NCBI RefSeq assembly: GCF_014898055.3
Contig: NW_023604861.1
Span: forward strand, 96,412,083-96,476,082
DNA: 64,000 bases
Direction of reading: 5' to 3'
From: Talpa occidentalis
Taxonomy: Eukaryota > Chordata > Mammalia > Eulipotyphla > Talpidae
Shown: in pieces, positions 24,441-34,679 of the stretch
Numbering within the stretch: the first letter of the stretch is position 1
Layout of the letters: each line of letters opens with the position of its first letter
Program-made: the position numbers and the translations under genes
The notes under the pieces: generated by a model
The model's database searches: none
Told to the model about the DNA's origin: nothing
Seen by the model: only the letters and a program-made list of their open reading frames with translations

Positions 24441-24855
24441 TGTCCAGATTTCGATCACCCTTTACTAGGATGTGGGTCCAGCTGCGATGGGACATATTGA
24501 CAGGTCTCCCAGATGCCTACTGGATGCGCACCTCCTGCCTGCCACTTGACAGTCTCTGGGGTCTCCCACATTTTGCTCCTTACCTGCCCCTTCTCCACTT
24601 ACCCCATAGGATGGTGAACTTGCTGCTGCTTTCTTCCCTGGATCCAAGACACAGACTAACCCTTCTCATGCTCTGCCCCAGCACCTGTCCAGCCCCACTG
24701 GGAACAGCTCACTCTGGATCAGAGCCCCAGCCAGTTGCTCATTCCTGTGCAAGTTCAGATTCTCAGGCCAAACCCCACAGCACGGCCCACCCTGAGGATG
24801 ACTGGCGTCCAGGGAAGCAGGCCGCAGACAGAAGCCGCTCTCATCCAATCATGAC

Positions 24856-24861
24856 TTTATT
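24856..24861 (-). terminator. IL37 poly(A) signal
   Basis: Minus-strand AATAAA, inside GAAATAAAGTCATGATTGG, about 170 bases after the IL37 stop codon. It gives a short 3' UTR of about 190 bases. Confidence 0.7.
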
Positions 24862-25030
24862 TCACCTAAGAACTCTCTAAGCTCTGACATATAATTCTTC
24901 TACCACCTGAAGGCACAGATATTCAAAGCACTAATGAGAAACAGGAGAGGTTAAGGAGCCAGTCCCCTTTCTTCGTGACAAGTATGCGTTCGAGAGGAGA
25001 GCACAGAAGGACATTCAGCGGGGTAGTGGC

Positions 25031-25279
25031 TTATTCGTTGACCTCACTGGGGTTGATTTCAACTTTTGGAACTCCGTGAAATGAAAATTCTATGTGTTTC
25101 TTTTTCCCATGACTATTTGTCACTCCAAAGGGTTCACAGGAATTGCAGGAGGTGCAGATGAACCAGCCGGGGTGAGTGGCCCACTCCAGTGTGTTCAGGG
25201 AGTCCACCTCAGTTCTATAGAAGATGAAGGGCTGAAGTGCTCGTTCCTTCTGGCCAGACAGGTCTTCAAGATTCTTATT
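25031..25279 (-). CDS. IL37: IL37 last coding exon
   Basis: Eighty-two codons plus TAA. It is preceded by a pyrimidine-rich acceptor (CCCCTTCACCTCCTAG) and starts NKNLEDLSGQKER. Seen motifs are PFIFYRTEVDSLNTLE, HPGWFICTSCN, EPFGVT, KKKHIEFSF and the ending NPSEVNE. These cover the last strands of the beta-trefoil. The frame is open throughout, so this exon alone shows no decay. It joins the previous exon after ...QLK at phase 0. Confidence 0.9.
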   Translation of the reverse strand, partial: NKNLEDLSGQKERALQPFIFYRTEVDSLNTLEWATHPGWFICTSCNSCEPFGVTNSHGKKKHIEFSFHGVPKVEINPSEVNE

Positions 25280-25543
25280 CTAGGAGGTGAAGGGGACAGT
25301 GAGATAGGATCACTTCTGAGAGGAAGGAAAGCCAGGCAACGCAGCCACGTGCGTTCCTGGAGCACAGAGCCCAGACCTGGACAGGAAAATGCGACCCAAC
25401 ACTCCAGAAAGAAGGATGCTACTACTGTTCTGTTGCTTAGGAGAAGAATTTGTGGAGAGTGGGAGGCTGTAAGCAGGTAGGTAGACCCCAGAGGTCCACT
25501 TTGGGGTGGCTGAACAAAAAGGAAATTGGGCTGGAATGCTCAC

Positions 25544-25668
25544 CTTCAGTTGAAGAGATGGCTGGCTTTGTCCTTTGGCCTTGTCACAACAGAGACAACG
25601 TTTTCCTTTAGAGATTGCCAAGAAAACTGGACCTCCTTTCTCCTTACAGGATGAGGACAACTGACACC
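25544..25668 (-). CDS. IL37: IL37 penultimate coding exon
   Basis: Acceptor CTTCTTTTTATTAG, donor GTGAGC. It encodes about 41 residues, including LSSSCKEKGG, PVFLAISKGKR and CCDKAKGQSQPSLQLK, which align with the middle strands of IL-37. Two bases at its start complete a codon begun by one base at the end of the upstream exon. The N-terminal part looks shorter than in the human exon. It is open in frame. Confidence 0.88.
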
Positions 25669-26084
25669 CTAATAAAAAGAAGGTCTCTAGAAAAAAAAAA
25701 AAAGAGTCAGAAAAACAGGTTGGTCCTTATAAAAGGGAAAAGGCCTTCTTGCCTGCTGGGGTTTCAGACAGGCCATATCACCCCCACCTCTTGGCTCTGT
25801 GGTCAAAGTCCCCTACTTCACTTTGGTCTAAGCCTCTACTTCTTCCACGGTCTGGCACCATCTTTCTTCCAGTCCTTCCAGAAAGACTTCCCTCAGATCT
25901 GGTCACTGCTACAGGAGCTTACGTCCAATTCTTAGTGGTCCCTGGGGCTCCTATGTCCTGCTTCCCACCACCTGCTGGAGCTGGAGTCGGGTACAGCCTC
26001 GCTGAGTCCCTCAAAGGAAGGCTTTACCCTGCTGGTGGTGGTGGAGGGGAATAGACAGAAAACACAGCCCAGCCTGGGAGTCAC

Positions 26085-26207
26085 CTGGGAATATGTAGGT
26101 TTTATATGGAACAGCTTTGAGGGTCCCAGAGTCCGTCCATGACTATTACTTTGTGATCGTGTCGTGAATGCTGAACTTCGCTGGCAAGCTGCCTTTCACC
26201 TGTGGAC
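26085..26207 (-). pseudogene. IL37: IL37 exon with in-frame stops
   Basis: Acceptor GTCTGGTTATATCTAG and donor GTGACT bound 123 bases. It starts PQVKGSLPAKFSIHD in frame, then hits TAA (26148-26146) and TAG (26145-26143). Shifting frame after about 26158 recovers DHKVIVMD, and returning to the original frame near 26134 recovers DSGTLKAVPYK. So about one base is missing before DHK, and about four bases (a GACG duplication) are extra before DSG. The two changes restore the frame but leave stops between them. Confidence 0.85.
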
Positions 26208-26377
26208 CTAGATATAACCAGACAGCAGCATTGTGAGAATGGCCACATTGGAGGGTGCCAGCCCCATACCCCCACCCCACCTACGGGCTCGGACATCACA
26301 GCCCACTGAATCTCTCTCCCACCCCCAAGCTTTCAGCTTGGGGTAAGCTTTGCTTGCCTGGACAAGCAAATTATCAT

Positions 26378-26610
26378 GTACAACAATCCCCCCTTATTTG
26401 CAGAGAATTCATTCCACACTCCAAGTGGATGCCTGAAACTGCAGATAGTAGTGAACCCCATATATACACAGGGGGAGGGGTTGCTATAACACAAGCCTAT
26501 GATAAAATTTGACTTATACATTAGGCACAGAAATTAGCAACTAATAACAAAATAGAACAATTATACCAATACATAGAATAAATGTGACACATGCAATAAA
26601 TGCAATATGA
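26378..26610 (+). mobile_element. Tigger-type (MER2-like) DNA transposon remnant
   Basis: CAATCCCCCCTTATTTGCAG, GTGGATGCCTGAAACTGCAG, TTAGGCACAGAAATTAGCAA and ATAATAACAAAATAGAACAA-like phrases are typical of the TcMar-Tigger family. Confidence 0.7.
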
Positions 26611-26789
26611 ATATTCCATCTCCTCTCCTCCCCCTTTCCCCCTCTCTCCCTCCCTGCCCCCCACTGTATACACTATTTTCAGACCACAGATACCTGGAAT
26701 TAGGGGAAGAGAACCCAAGGGTAATAGGCAAGTACTGTGTGTAAACACAAGGGTCCTCAAATTTGACAGATGGGTTAAAATCCAAGTTT

Positions 26790-26969
26790 TGTTACTTACT
26801 GCTTTAGGACCTAACACAAACCTCAATGTCCTCATCTGTGAAATAGGGGTAATAATAGCACCTAGCCAAAGAGGGTGTGAGAAGAATTAAAATACCTACT
26901 CATATGAGTAACACTTAGCCAGGTGTCTGAGCTATAGAAAGGATCTGTACGTGTTAATCATTATTCTCC
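26790..26969 (+). mobile_element. MIR remnant
   Basis: CTCAATGTCCTCATCTGTGA, AATAGGGGTAATAATAGCAC and GAGTAACACTTAGCCAGGTG are MIR core phrases. Confidence 0.75.
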
Positions 26970-27877
26970 TTAACACTCCGTCCCCTACCCCCCTACTGGG
27001 GCATCACGCCACCAGCAATGCCTGGGGTGGGAACAGATCCACTCACGGTGACACCCACTGAGGGACAGAGGAAGAGCTGGGGATGGTTGAAACCGAGACA
27101 AGAAGCACCCAGGAGCCCAGCATCGTGGAAGGCGGAGCTGTCATTGCGGGGGCGCCTTTGACCACCCACAGGGGTTGACCTGGAGGGAGCTCCTTGCACA
27201 GGCAGGACCAGCCACAACAACAGTGGCCGGGGGTTCCCCAGGGCATGGCTCCTGGAGATGCACCAGCCTGTCCTGCTCACAGGTGGGTGACATGGGACTT
27301 TCCCTGCTGGGGCTCTGCTGGTGCAGATGACACGGCCCTCAGTGAGGAGCCCTGACACGTGTTTGATGGCAGGCAGGAGCCACACGTGGGCCAGTGATGT
27401 CATGGATAAGTAGTTGTAAAATGTCCACTATGACAGCACTGTAAGCACGCGCTGCGTGATGCTATAGTAGAATTATCTATGGTGGCAATTACATTGTAGG
27501 GATGCACTGCGAGGTCTCATTCTCTTCCCAGTGATAAGCACAGGCAGGGGCCAGTCTCTCAGGCTCCTCCCTGAAGCCCTCTGAGCACCCTGACCATGGG
27601 ATGGCTTCCTTCGTGGGCTGCTGCAGCCCTCTGCACGCATCCTCAGCACAGGCCTGGTGGCCTGCTCATGTCCTGACAGCTGTAAATGCTCATTTCTAGT
27701 ATTACCATCCCACAACCCCCGCTTTTTTAAGCCTCTTAATACCCTCTTAAATCTGTCCTTCTTTTTCTTCCATCTGCCTCCTCTCACACCTAACTTGGCC
27801 CGCATCATCTTACCTTCATGCTCACTGCTGCAGCACCCTCTAACTAGTGTGCTGCCTCATCAGTCCTGATTTCCTAG
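26970..27877 (+). repeat. Left arm of inverted duplication
   Basis: Reverse-complement match to 40027-40938 over about 0.9 kb; by eye some 20-25 differences, so about 97-98 % identical. It contains no recognised gene. A 136-codon minus-strand open frame (26993-27403) differs in length and sequence in the other arm and is probably chance. Identity of the duplicated unit is unknown; it could be a mobile element or a small segmental duplication. Confidence 0.9.
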
Positions 27878-27979
27878 AGGCATGAGTGTCATGTACACTT
27901 GGTGTTTCTGTAATGGGTAACTGGCCCAGATGAGGTCCTGAGTAGCTACAATGATGTGGGACCAGGTGAGATCCGTGGT

Positions 27980-28110
27980 TCTCAGCCCAGGCTCATATCA
28001 GCCTCTCTTTGGGAGCTTTTCTGGGTCCCACCTCCAGACGACTGGAGTTCATGGGGGTGAACTAAACCTGAGGTGTGTTGGTTCAGAATCATTGAACTAG
28101 ATTAATTCCA
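27980..28110. mobile_element. hAT (MER5-like) remnant
   Basis: GTGGTTCTCAGCCCAGGCTC ... GGGAGCTTTTCTGGGTCCCA ... GGTTCAGAATCATTGAACTA fits the small hAT repeat. Confidence 0.5.
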
Positions 28111-28355
28111 AGTCTTCCAACTTCTCAAACATTGGCCACTCCTGCAGACACTGCCCTGCTAAGAAGCCCCAGCTGCTACCCAGCACTGAGCTGAGGAGTT
28201 GCAAATACAGAAATCACCTCCATTTCTCCCATCCATCTCTCGAAGTCTTCTATTATATCTTTCAATAAAGGTAGAAATTCTTCCATAAAGATTTCTTCCT
28301 TGCTACCTATAAGGGGTTATTTTAATGTGTAATGATTTTTTTAAACTAATTTTCC

Positions 28356-28608
28356 AGGGACTCCTATGGTGGCGCAGCGGTTGAGCTCTGCAGTGCCAGT
28401 TCGATCCCCGGCTGCTGGCGAGGGTCCCACATGGTGTGACAGACCTCTCCTGCCATGCCTGCTGCTCCCCCAGCAGTGTGTTTCATCAGTCTGCCTGTTT
28501 CTGCGCCCCACGCTGGCTCTGGTAAAAGTCTCTCACCGCTCCGCCCGCGCTTCTGATTGAACACATGATTGTATAAATAAATAAATAAATAAATCTTTAA
28601 AAAAAAAC
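28356..28608 (+). mobile_element. SINE in copy A
   Basis: Same insertion as 35963-36195, with the same flanks (AAACTAATTTTCC / AAACTAATTTTTC) and the same internal deletion in the B-box-to-body region. Many small differences suggest poorer base quality in this copy. Confidence 0.85.
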
Positions 28609-28691
28609 CAAACTAATTTTTCAATAGCTTTAGCTGATGTCACAATTGATTTTTGTATATTTGAGTGTGTTCCCAGCAAAATCGTCATTTC

Positions 28692-28693
<2 letters not shown>

Positions 28694-28722
<29 letters not shown>

Positions 28723-29026
28723 GAGGCCATGTTTGGTATTTATTTATTTGTTTTTGTTTGTTCGTTTCGTTTTGTTTATACTGCACTGGGTACAGTCAAG
28801 AAGCGCGGGAGGGTGAGAGAATTCACCAGAGCCAGAGCGGGGAGCAGAGCAGGCAGAAGGACCGAAGTACACTGCTGAGGGGAGCAGCGGGCGGCAGGAG
28901 AGGTCTCGCGGCCATGTGGGACCCTCCTCCGGTGGCCGGGGAGCAGCCGGGGATCGAACCGGCGCCGCAGAGGTCGCCGGCAGCTTTGCAACCCAGCGCT
29001 CAACCGCTGCGCCACTGGGGAGGCCC
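28694..29026 (-). mobile_element. Young SINE, dimorphic between the two copies
   Basis: Full-length, CpG-rich SINE with exact duplication AAAATCGTCATTTCTT at 28678-28693 and 29027-29042. The other copy shows the intact empty site (about 36279-36294). Its 3' tail TATAGAGGCCATGTTTGG (plus strand) is shared with the SINE at 21830-22140. Confidence 0.93.
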
Positions 29027-29285
29027 AAAATCGTCATTTCTTGACTTAGCTTTCATTAGTTGGTGTGTAACTGAGTTCTCTCTGTAGATAATTTTGTCCT
29101 TAAATAATGAAGGTTTTGTTTTTTTTCCCTTACCAATTCTAAAGTATAGGAGTACTTTTATTTCTAGGGTTTCCTTATAAAGTCTCACCTCAATACCCCC
29201 TCAAAATATTTGACAATCCCTACCCAAAACTGATGCACAAGGGGGTGGTGTTTTGTTTGCTTTTCTGTTTATTTAGGAGAGGTTG

Positions 29286-29385
29286 NNNNNNNNNNNNNNN
29301 NNNNNNNNNNNNNNNNNNNNNNNNNNNNNNNNNNNNNNNNNNNNNNNNNNNNNNNNNNNNNNNNNNNNNNNNNNNNNNNNNNNNN
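29286..29385. other. Assembly gap (100 N)
   Basis: Exactly 100 N, the conventional size for a gap of unknown length. The sequence after it restarts at the equivalent of 28240. Confidence 0.98.
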
Positions 29386-29490
29386 CTCGAAGTCTTCTAT
29401 TATATCTTTCAATAAAGGTAGAATTCTTCCATAAAGATTTCTTCTTGCTAACCTATAAAGGGTTATTGTTAATGTGTATGATATCTTTTT
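29386..29490 (+). repeat. Duplicated locus, copy B, left flank of L1
   Basis: Repeats 28240-28335 with minor differences and continues after the L1 at 35935. Ends in the L1 target duplication TATGATATCTTTTT (29477-29490). Confidence 0.88.
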
Positions 29491-29673
29491 ATTTTTTTTT
29501 TAATAAAATTTTATTGTTATATTTCCCCATACAATTGCAGCCCCCCATTCTGACCCCAATCCCTCCCCTCCCCCCAGCCCCCCTAAAAGTGTCTCTGGTT
29601 CATAGTTTTTTGTTGATTTTGATTTTCACTTTCTTATAGTTATTCATTTTTCCTGGTCCCTTATTTAAGTTTT

Positions 29674-32600
29674 CTAGATTCCTGCTATGAGTGAGACCAT
29701 CCGGTATTTTTTCTTTTCTTTTGGCTTATTTCGCTGAGCATGATCCCTTCCAGCGCCATCCATGTTGCTTGCAAATTGCATGTGTTTATCTTTTTTGAAT
29801 GCTGAGTAATATTCCATGGTATATATGTACCACATCTTCTTGATCCAGTCATCTATTTTTGGCATTTGGGTTGTTTCAAAGCTTAGCTATTGTAAACAGT
29901 GCTGCTATAAACATAGGGTGCAGGTGTTCTTTGGAATTGATGTTTCTGTGTCCTTTGGGTAAATCCTAGGAGTGGAATTGCTGGATCATATGGAAGCTCT
30001 ATGTTTAGTAGGTCCAGAAATCTCCATACAGCTTTCCACAGTGGTTGGACCAGTTTGCACTCCCACCAACAGTGCAGAAGAGTTCCTTTTTCTCCACACC
30101 CTCGCCAACATTTGTTGTTGCTAGTTTTTTTAATATGTGCCATTCTCACTGGTGTAAGATGGTATCTCATGGTAGTTTTGATTTGCATTTCCCTGATGAC
30201 AAGTGATGTTGAACATTTTTTCATATGCCTGTTGGCCATTTGCATTTCCTCTTCAGAGAAGTTTCTTTTAAGCTCTTCTGCCCATTTTTTGACTGGATTA
30301 TTTCTTTTGTTGTTGTTGAGTCTCATCAGCTCTTTGCAGATTTTTGTGATCAGTCCTTTATCATTAGTGTTGGGTGCAAAAATGTTCTCCCAGTTGGTGG
30401 GGTTTCTCTTTGTTTTTGTTATTGTCTCTTTTGCTGTGCAAAAGCTCTTTAATTTGATGTAGTCCCAGCTGTTTATCTTTGCCTTCACTATCACTGCTTT
30501 GGGTGATGTGTCTGTAAAGATGTCTTTGATGTGCAAATCACGTAGTGTTTCGCCTATATTTCTTCTATATTTTTATGGTTTCAGGTCTTATGTCTAGTTC
30601 TTTAATCCATTTTGAGTTGATTTTTGTGTATGGTGTGAGGTGGTGGTCAAGCTTCATTCTTTTGCATGTAGCGACCCAGTTTTCCCAGCACCATTTATTG
30701 AACAAACTTTCTTTGCTCCAATGCATTTCTTTGCTCCTTTGTCAAAGATTAGTTGACCATAAATCTGTGGGTTTATTTCTGGATTTTCTATTCGATTCCA
30801 TTGGTCTGTATGTCTGTTCTTGTTCCAATACCATGCAGTTTTGATGATATGGCTTTGTAGTATAGTTTGAAGTCTGGGAGTCTGATGCCTCCATCCCTTC
30901 TTTTTTTTTCAGGAGAGCTTTGGCTATTCGGGGTTTTTTGGTGATTCCATATGAATTTCATCAATAATTGTTCTATTTCTTTGAAGAATGACATTGAAAT
31001 TTTGATTGGAATAGCATTGAATCTGTATATTGCTTTTGGTGGATGGCCATTTTAATAATGTTTATTCTTCCAATCCATGAGCAGGGGATGTCTCTCCATT
31101 TCTTTGTGTCTTCTTCTATTTCTTTAACAGTGTTTTATAGTTTTCTTTGTATAGGTCCTTTACCTCTTTGGTTAGATTTATTCCCAAATATTTGATTTTT
31201 TTTGTTTCAATAACAAAAGGGATGGTCTTTTGATTTCTTCTTCTTCAGATTTATTGTTTGTGTATAGGAAGGCTACTGACTTTTGCGTGTTGATTTTGTA
31301 TCCTGCCACTTTACTGAACTGATTGATGAGTTGAATTAGCTTTTCTGTGGAGTTTTTGGGTTCTCTATGTATAATATCATATCGTCTGCAAATAGTGATA
31401 GTTTGACTTCTTCTTTTCCTATTTGGATTCCTTGGATGTCTTTCTCTTGTCTTATTGCCCTGGCTAGGACTTCCAGTATTATATTGAAAAGCAATGGTGA
31501 GAGTGGACATCCTTGTCTTGTTCCAGATCTTAATGGAATTGCTTTCAGCTTTTCACCATTGAGAATGATACTGGCTGTTGGCTTGTCATAGATGGCCTTT
31601 ATGATGTTGAGGTATGTTCCTTGTATCCCCAGAATTTCAAGGGCTTTTATCATGAATGGGTGTTGCACTTTGTCGAAAGCTTTCTCAGCATCTATTGATA
31701 TTATCATATGGTTTTTATATTTCTTTTTGTTGATGTGTTGGATAACGTTGATTGATTTTCGGATGTTAAACCATCCTTGTGCCCCTGGAATGAATCCAAC
31801 TTGGTCGTGGTGAATTATCTTATGGATACATTGTTGGATTCTGATAGCTAAAATTTTATTGAGGATTTTTGCATCAGTGTTCATTAGGGAGATTGGCCTG
31901 TAGTTTTCCTTTTTTGTGTTGTCCTTGTTCGGTTTTGGTATTAGTGTAATGTTGGCTTCATAAAACGTGTTTGGTATTGTCCCTTCCTTCTCAATTTTTG
32001 GAAGAGTTTGTGAAGGATAGGCACTAATTCGTCTCTGAATGTTTGGTAGAATTCATTTGTAAATCCATCAGGTCCTGGGCTTTTGTTTTGGGGAGGTTTT
32101 TTTATTACCATTTCAATTTCGCTAATTGTAATTGGTCTGTTAGGTGTTCTATTTCTTCTTTATCTAGCTTTGGGTGATTGTAGAGTTGTAGGAATTTGTC
32201 CATCTCCTCTAGATTGTTAAACTTGTTTCCATATAACTGTTCATAGTAGTTACTGATTATTCTTTGATTTCTGCTGTGTCCGTTGTGATTTCTCCTCTTT
32301 CATTGATGATCCTGTTTATTTGTGCTTTCTCCCTTTTTTCCTTTGTGAGCCTGGCTAGGGGTTTGTCTATTTTATTGATTTTTTCAAAAAACCAGCTCTT
32401 GGTTTCATTGATCTTTTGGATTGTTTTTTTAGTTTCAATTTCATTTATTTCTGCTTTGGTTTTATTATTTCTTTTCTTCTACTGGTTTTGGGGTTTTTTT
32501 GTTGTTCTTTTTCTAGATCTTTGAGCTTCGAGATGAGGTTGTTTCTTTGCGTTCTTTCTTGTTTCTTGATGTGAGCTTCTATTGCTATATATTTTCCTCT

Positions 32601-33484
32601 TATTACTGCTTTTGCTGCATCCCATACATTTAGGATATTAGTGTCCTCCTTGTCGTTCAATTCAAAAAATTTTTTAATTTCTTCTTTGATCTCCTCATTA
32701 GTCCAATGGTCTTCCAGTAGTGTGGTTTTTAATCTCCATGAGGTAGGAAAGTTCCTTGCCTTCTTTTTATGGTTTATTTCTAGTTTGATGCCTTCATGGT
32801 CAGAAAAGATGGTTGATATGATTTCAATCTTGGTGTATCTGTTGATGTTTGTCTTGTGCCCCAGTATGTGATCGATCCTGGAGAATGATCCGTGTGCGCT
32901 TGAGAAAATGTGTACTCCGTTTTTTTGGGGTTTAGTGTTCTATAGATGTCTGTTAAGCCTAATTGCTCTAGGTCCTTATTTAGAGCTTTGGTTTCTTTAC
33001 TTATTTTTTGTCTTGTTGATCTATCCATTGTTGATAGTGGTGTGTTGAAGTCTCCCACTACGTATGTGTTTTCTCTGATGTCTGTTTTCAGAGAGGACAA
33101 CAGTTGTCTGATATATTTTGGTGCTCCTTCGTTTGGTGAGTATATGTTAATGAGTGTTATTTCTTCTTGAAGTATTGTCCCCTTGATCATAATGTAGTGA
33201 CCATTGGAGTCTCTTTTTATCTTTTTGAGTTTGAAATCTGTTTTATCTGATATAAGTATAGCTGTTCCTGCTTTCTTTTTTGGTCCATTTGCTTGTAGGA
33301 TTGTTTTCCATCCTTTAACTTTGAGCCTATTTTTATCTTTTGTAGCTAAATGTGTTTCCTGGAGACAGCAAAAGGTTGGGTTTTGTTTCTTAATCCAGGC
33401 TGCCACTCTGTGTCTTTTTATTGAAGAGTTTAGTCCATTTACATTTAGAGTTAATATTGATATGTTAACATCTGTATTTGCCAT
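29674..33484 (-). pseudogene. L1 ORF2 (endonuclease/reverse transcriptase), frameshifted
   Basis: Starts MANTDVNISILTLNVNGLNS (endonuclease N-terminus), with LQETHL typical of the AP-like endonuclease. The reverse-transcriptase active site [11 protein letters not shown] lies in the 31336-31884 segment, after the [14 protein letters not shown] motif. The C-terminus includes [18 protein letters not shown], and it ends near KKYRMVSLIAGI. About six frameshifts split it into segments 33484-32780, 32660-32445, 31884-31336, 31510-31178, 30994-30788, 30536-29883 and 29865-29674. Total length matches a complete ORF2. Not functional as read. Confidence 0.9.
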
Positions 33485-33561
33485 TGTGTTTGTCTTTCCT
33501 TTGATTTTATTTATTTATTCTTTTAATAACTTTTTTTTTTTTTTTTGGCCTTCTTTCATTG

Positions 33562-34629
33562 TTATTCGTCCCTCTGAGGTTCTGGCTTTAGGACTCCTTG
33601 TAGTATTTTTTGGAGTGGGGGTTTAGTTGCAATGAAATTCCGGAGTTTCTGTTTGTCTGGGAAGGTCCATATTCTTTCTTCAAAGAGGAAGGAGAGCTTT
33701 GCGGGATAGAGTATTCTTGGTTGGCATCTGTTTTCTTGGAGTCTGTTGACTATGTCCCTCCACTCTCTCCTTGCCCGTAGTGTTTCTTCGGAGAAGTCTG
33801 ATGTCAGCCTGATTGGTTTTCCTTTGAATGTTATCTGTTTCTTCCTCTTGCCAGCTTCATTATTTTTTCCTTGTCCTGGATTCTTGGGAGCTTTACTATT
33901 ATGTGTCTTGCTGTATTTTTCCTTTCGTCGTGGAAGTTTGGTGTTCTTCTTGCTTCTTGTATATCAATTTTCAGCTCCTTCTTCACATTTGGGAAGTTCT
34001 CTTCAATTATCTCTTTGAATATTTTCTCTGTTCCTACATCTCTCTCCTCTCCTTCTGGAATTCCTATAACTCTTATATTTCCTTTCCTCATGGAGTCAGA
34101 TAGTTCCCGAAGTCTTTCTTCGTTCTTTTTCCTTCGTACTTCTCTTTCCTTTTCTGTTTTGGTTCTTTTTATTTCTGTGTCTTCAAGATTACTTATTCGT
34201 TCTTCCATTTCATCTATTCTGCTTTCATTGCTTTTCCCAGAATTCTTTAGTTCTTCCATTAATTCTTTGATCTCCTGCATTTCTTTTACTTCCCTCTTTA
34301 GGGACTCAATTTCTTTCTTCTGACCATTGTTTTCCCTCTCTAGGGACTCAATTGCATTCTTCTGATCGTTGATTATTTTTCCCTTATCATTGTTTTCCTT
34401 TATGACTTCTGTCAGTTTTTTTAATCACGGCAATTTTAAATTCTCTTTCTGGAAGGCTCAGAAATTCTTCCAAGTTATTGTCTTTGCAATCTGGGGGCTG
34501 GCTTTCTTTTTGTGGTGTGCTTTTTCTCTGGAGAGTTGCTAGGTTGCGTGTGGTTCTTCTCCTCCCTACTGTCTGTTTTCTAATTTGCCGTATGCGTTGG
34601 GACACTGTGTTGTTGGGACTGGCCGGCAT
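33562..34629 (-). pseudogene. L1 ORF1 (RNA-binding chaperone), frameshifted
   Basis: Begins MPASPNNTVSQRIRQIRK at 34629. A frameshift lies near 34400-34430, in a T-run. It continues as a coiled-coil segment (MEELKNSGKSNESRIDEMEE), the RRM-type NIRVIGIPEGEE, and a C-terminal domain to a stop at about 33562. About 356 codons in total, close to the usual ORF1p length. The shifts at T-runs leave open the possibility of base-calling error. Confidence 0.85.
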
Positions 34630-34679
34630 CTTGGGTGGGCTTCTCTGTTCCCTCTGGTTCTCCAGGAGTCATCTGTCAG

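Larger units (their letters stand above)
24840..26207 (-). pseudogene. IL37: IL37 3' half, disrupted
   Basis: Interleukin-37 belongs to the IL-1 family. In man it damps inflammation through IL-18 receptor alpha and SIGIRR and also acts in the nucleus (family knowledge). Here the three exons that encode the beta-trefoil fold are present in order on the minus strand: 26207-26085, 25668-25544 and 25279-25031, with AG/GT(G) boundaries and compatible phases (1 base carried, then a phase-0 junction). Peptides VKGSLPAKFSIHD, CCDKAKGQSQPSLQLK and HPGWFICTSCN identify it as IL37 rather than an IL-36 or IL-1 gene. The first of these exons contains TAA TAG in frame. Upstream exons for the N-terminus were not found and may lie beyond 26210 or be lost. 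Disruption by assembly error is possible, but a combined loss and 4-base gain is unlike a simple homopolymer error. Confidence 0.85.
28240..29285 (+). repeat. Duplicated locus, copy A (SINE present, L1 absent)
   Basis: Matches 29386-29490 joined to 35935-36533 almost base for base outside the two insertions. This copy lacks the L1 but carries the extra SINE at 28694-29026. It has more small indels and ends exactly at the N gap, as expected for an unmerged haplotype or a noisy contig end. Confidence 0.85.

Noticed and set aside
24440..24880. 146-codon open frame downstream of IL37
   Set aside because: It is antisense to the IL37 3' flank, not similar to any family I know, and lacks splice or start context.
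28665..29087. 140-codon plus-strand open frame, and its opposite-strand counterparts
   Set aside because: It runs through a SINE; the frame exists because the CpG-rich SINE body has few stops, and the same peptides recur in every young SINE copy.
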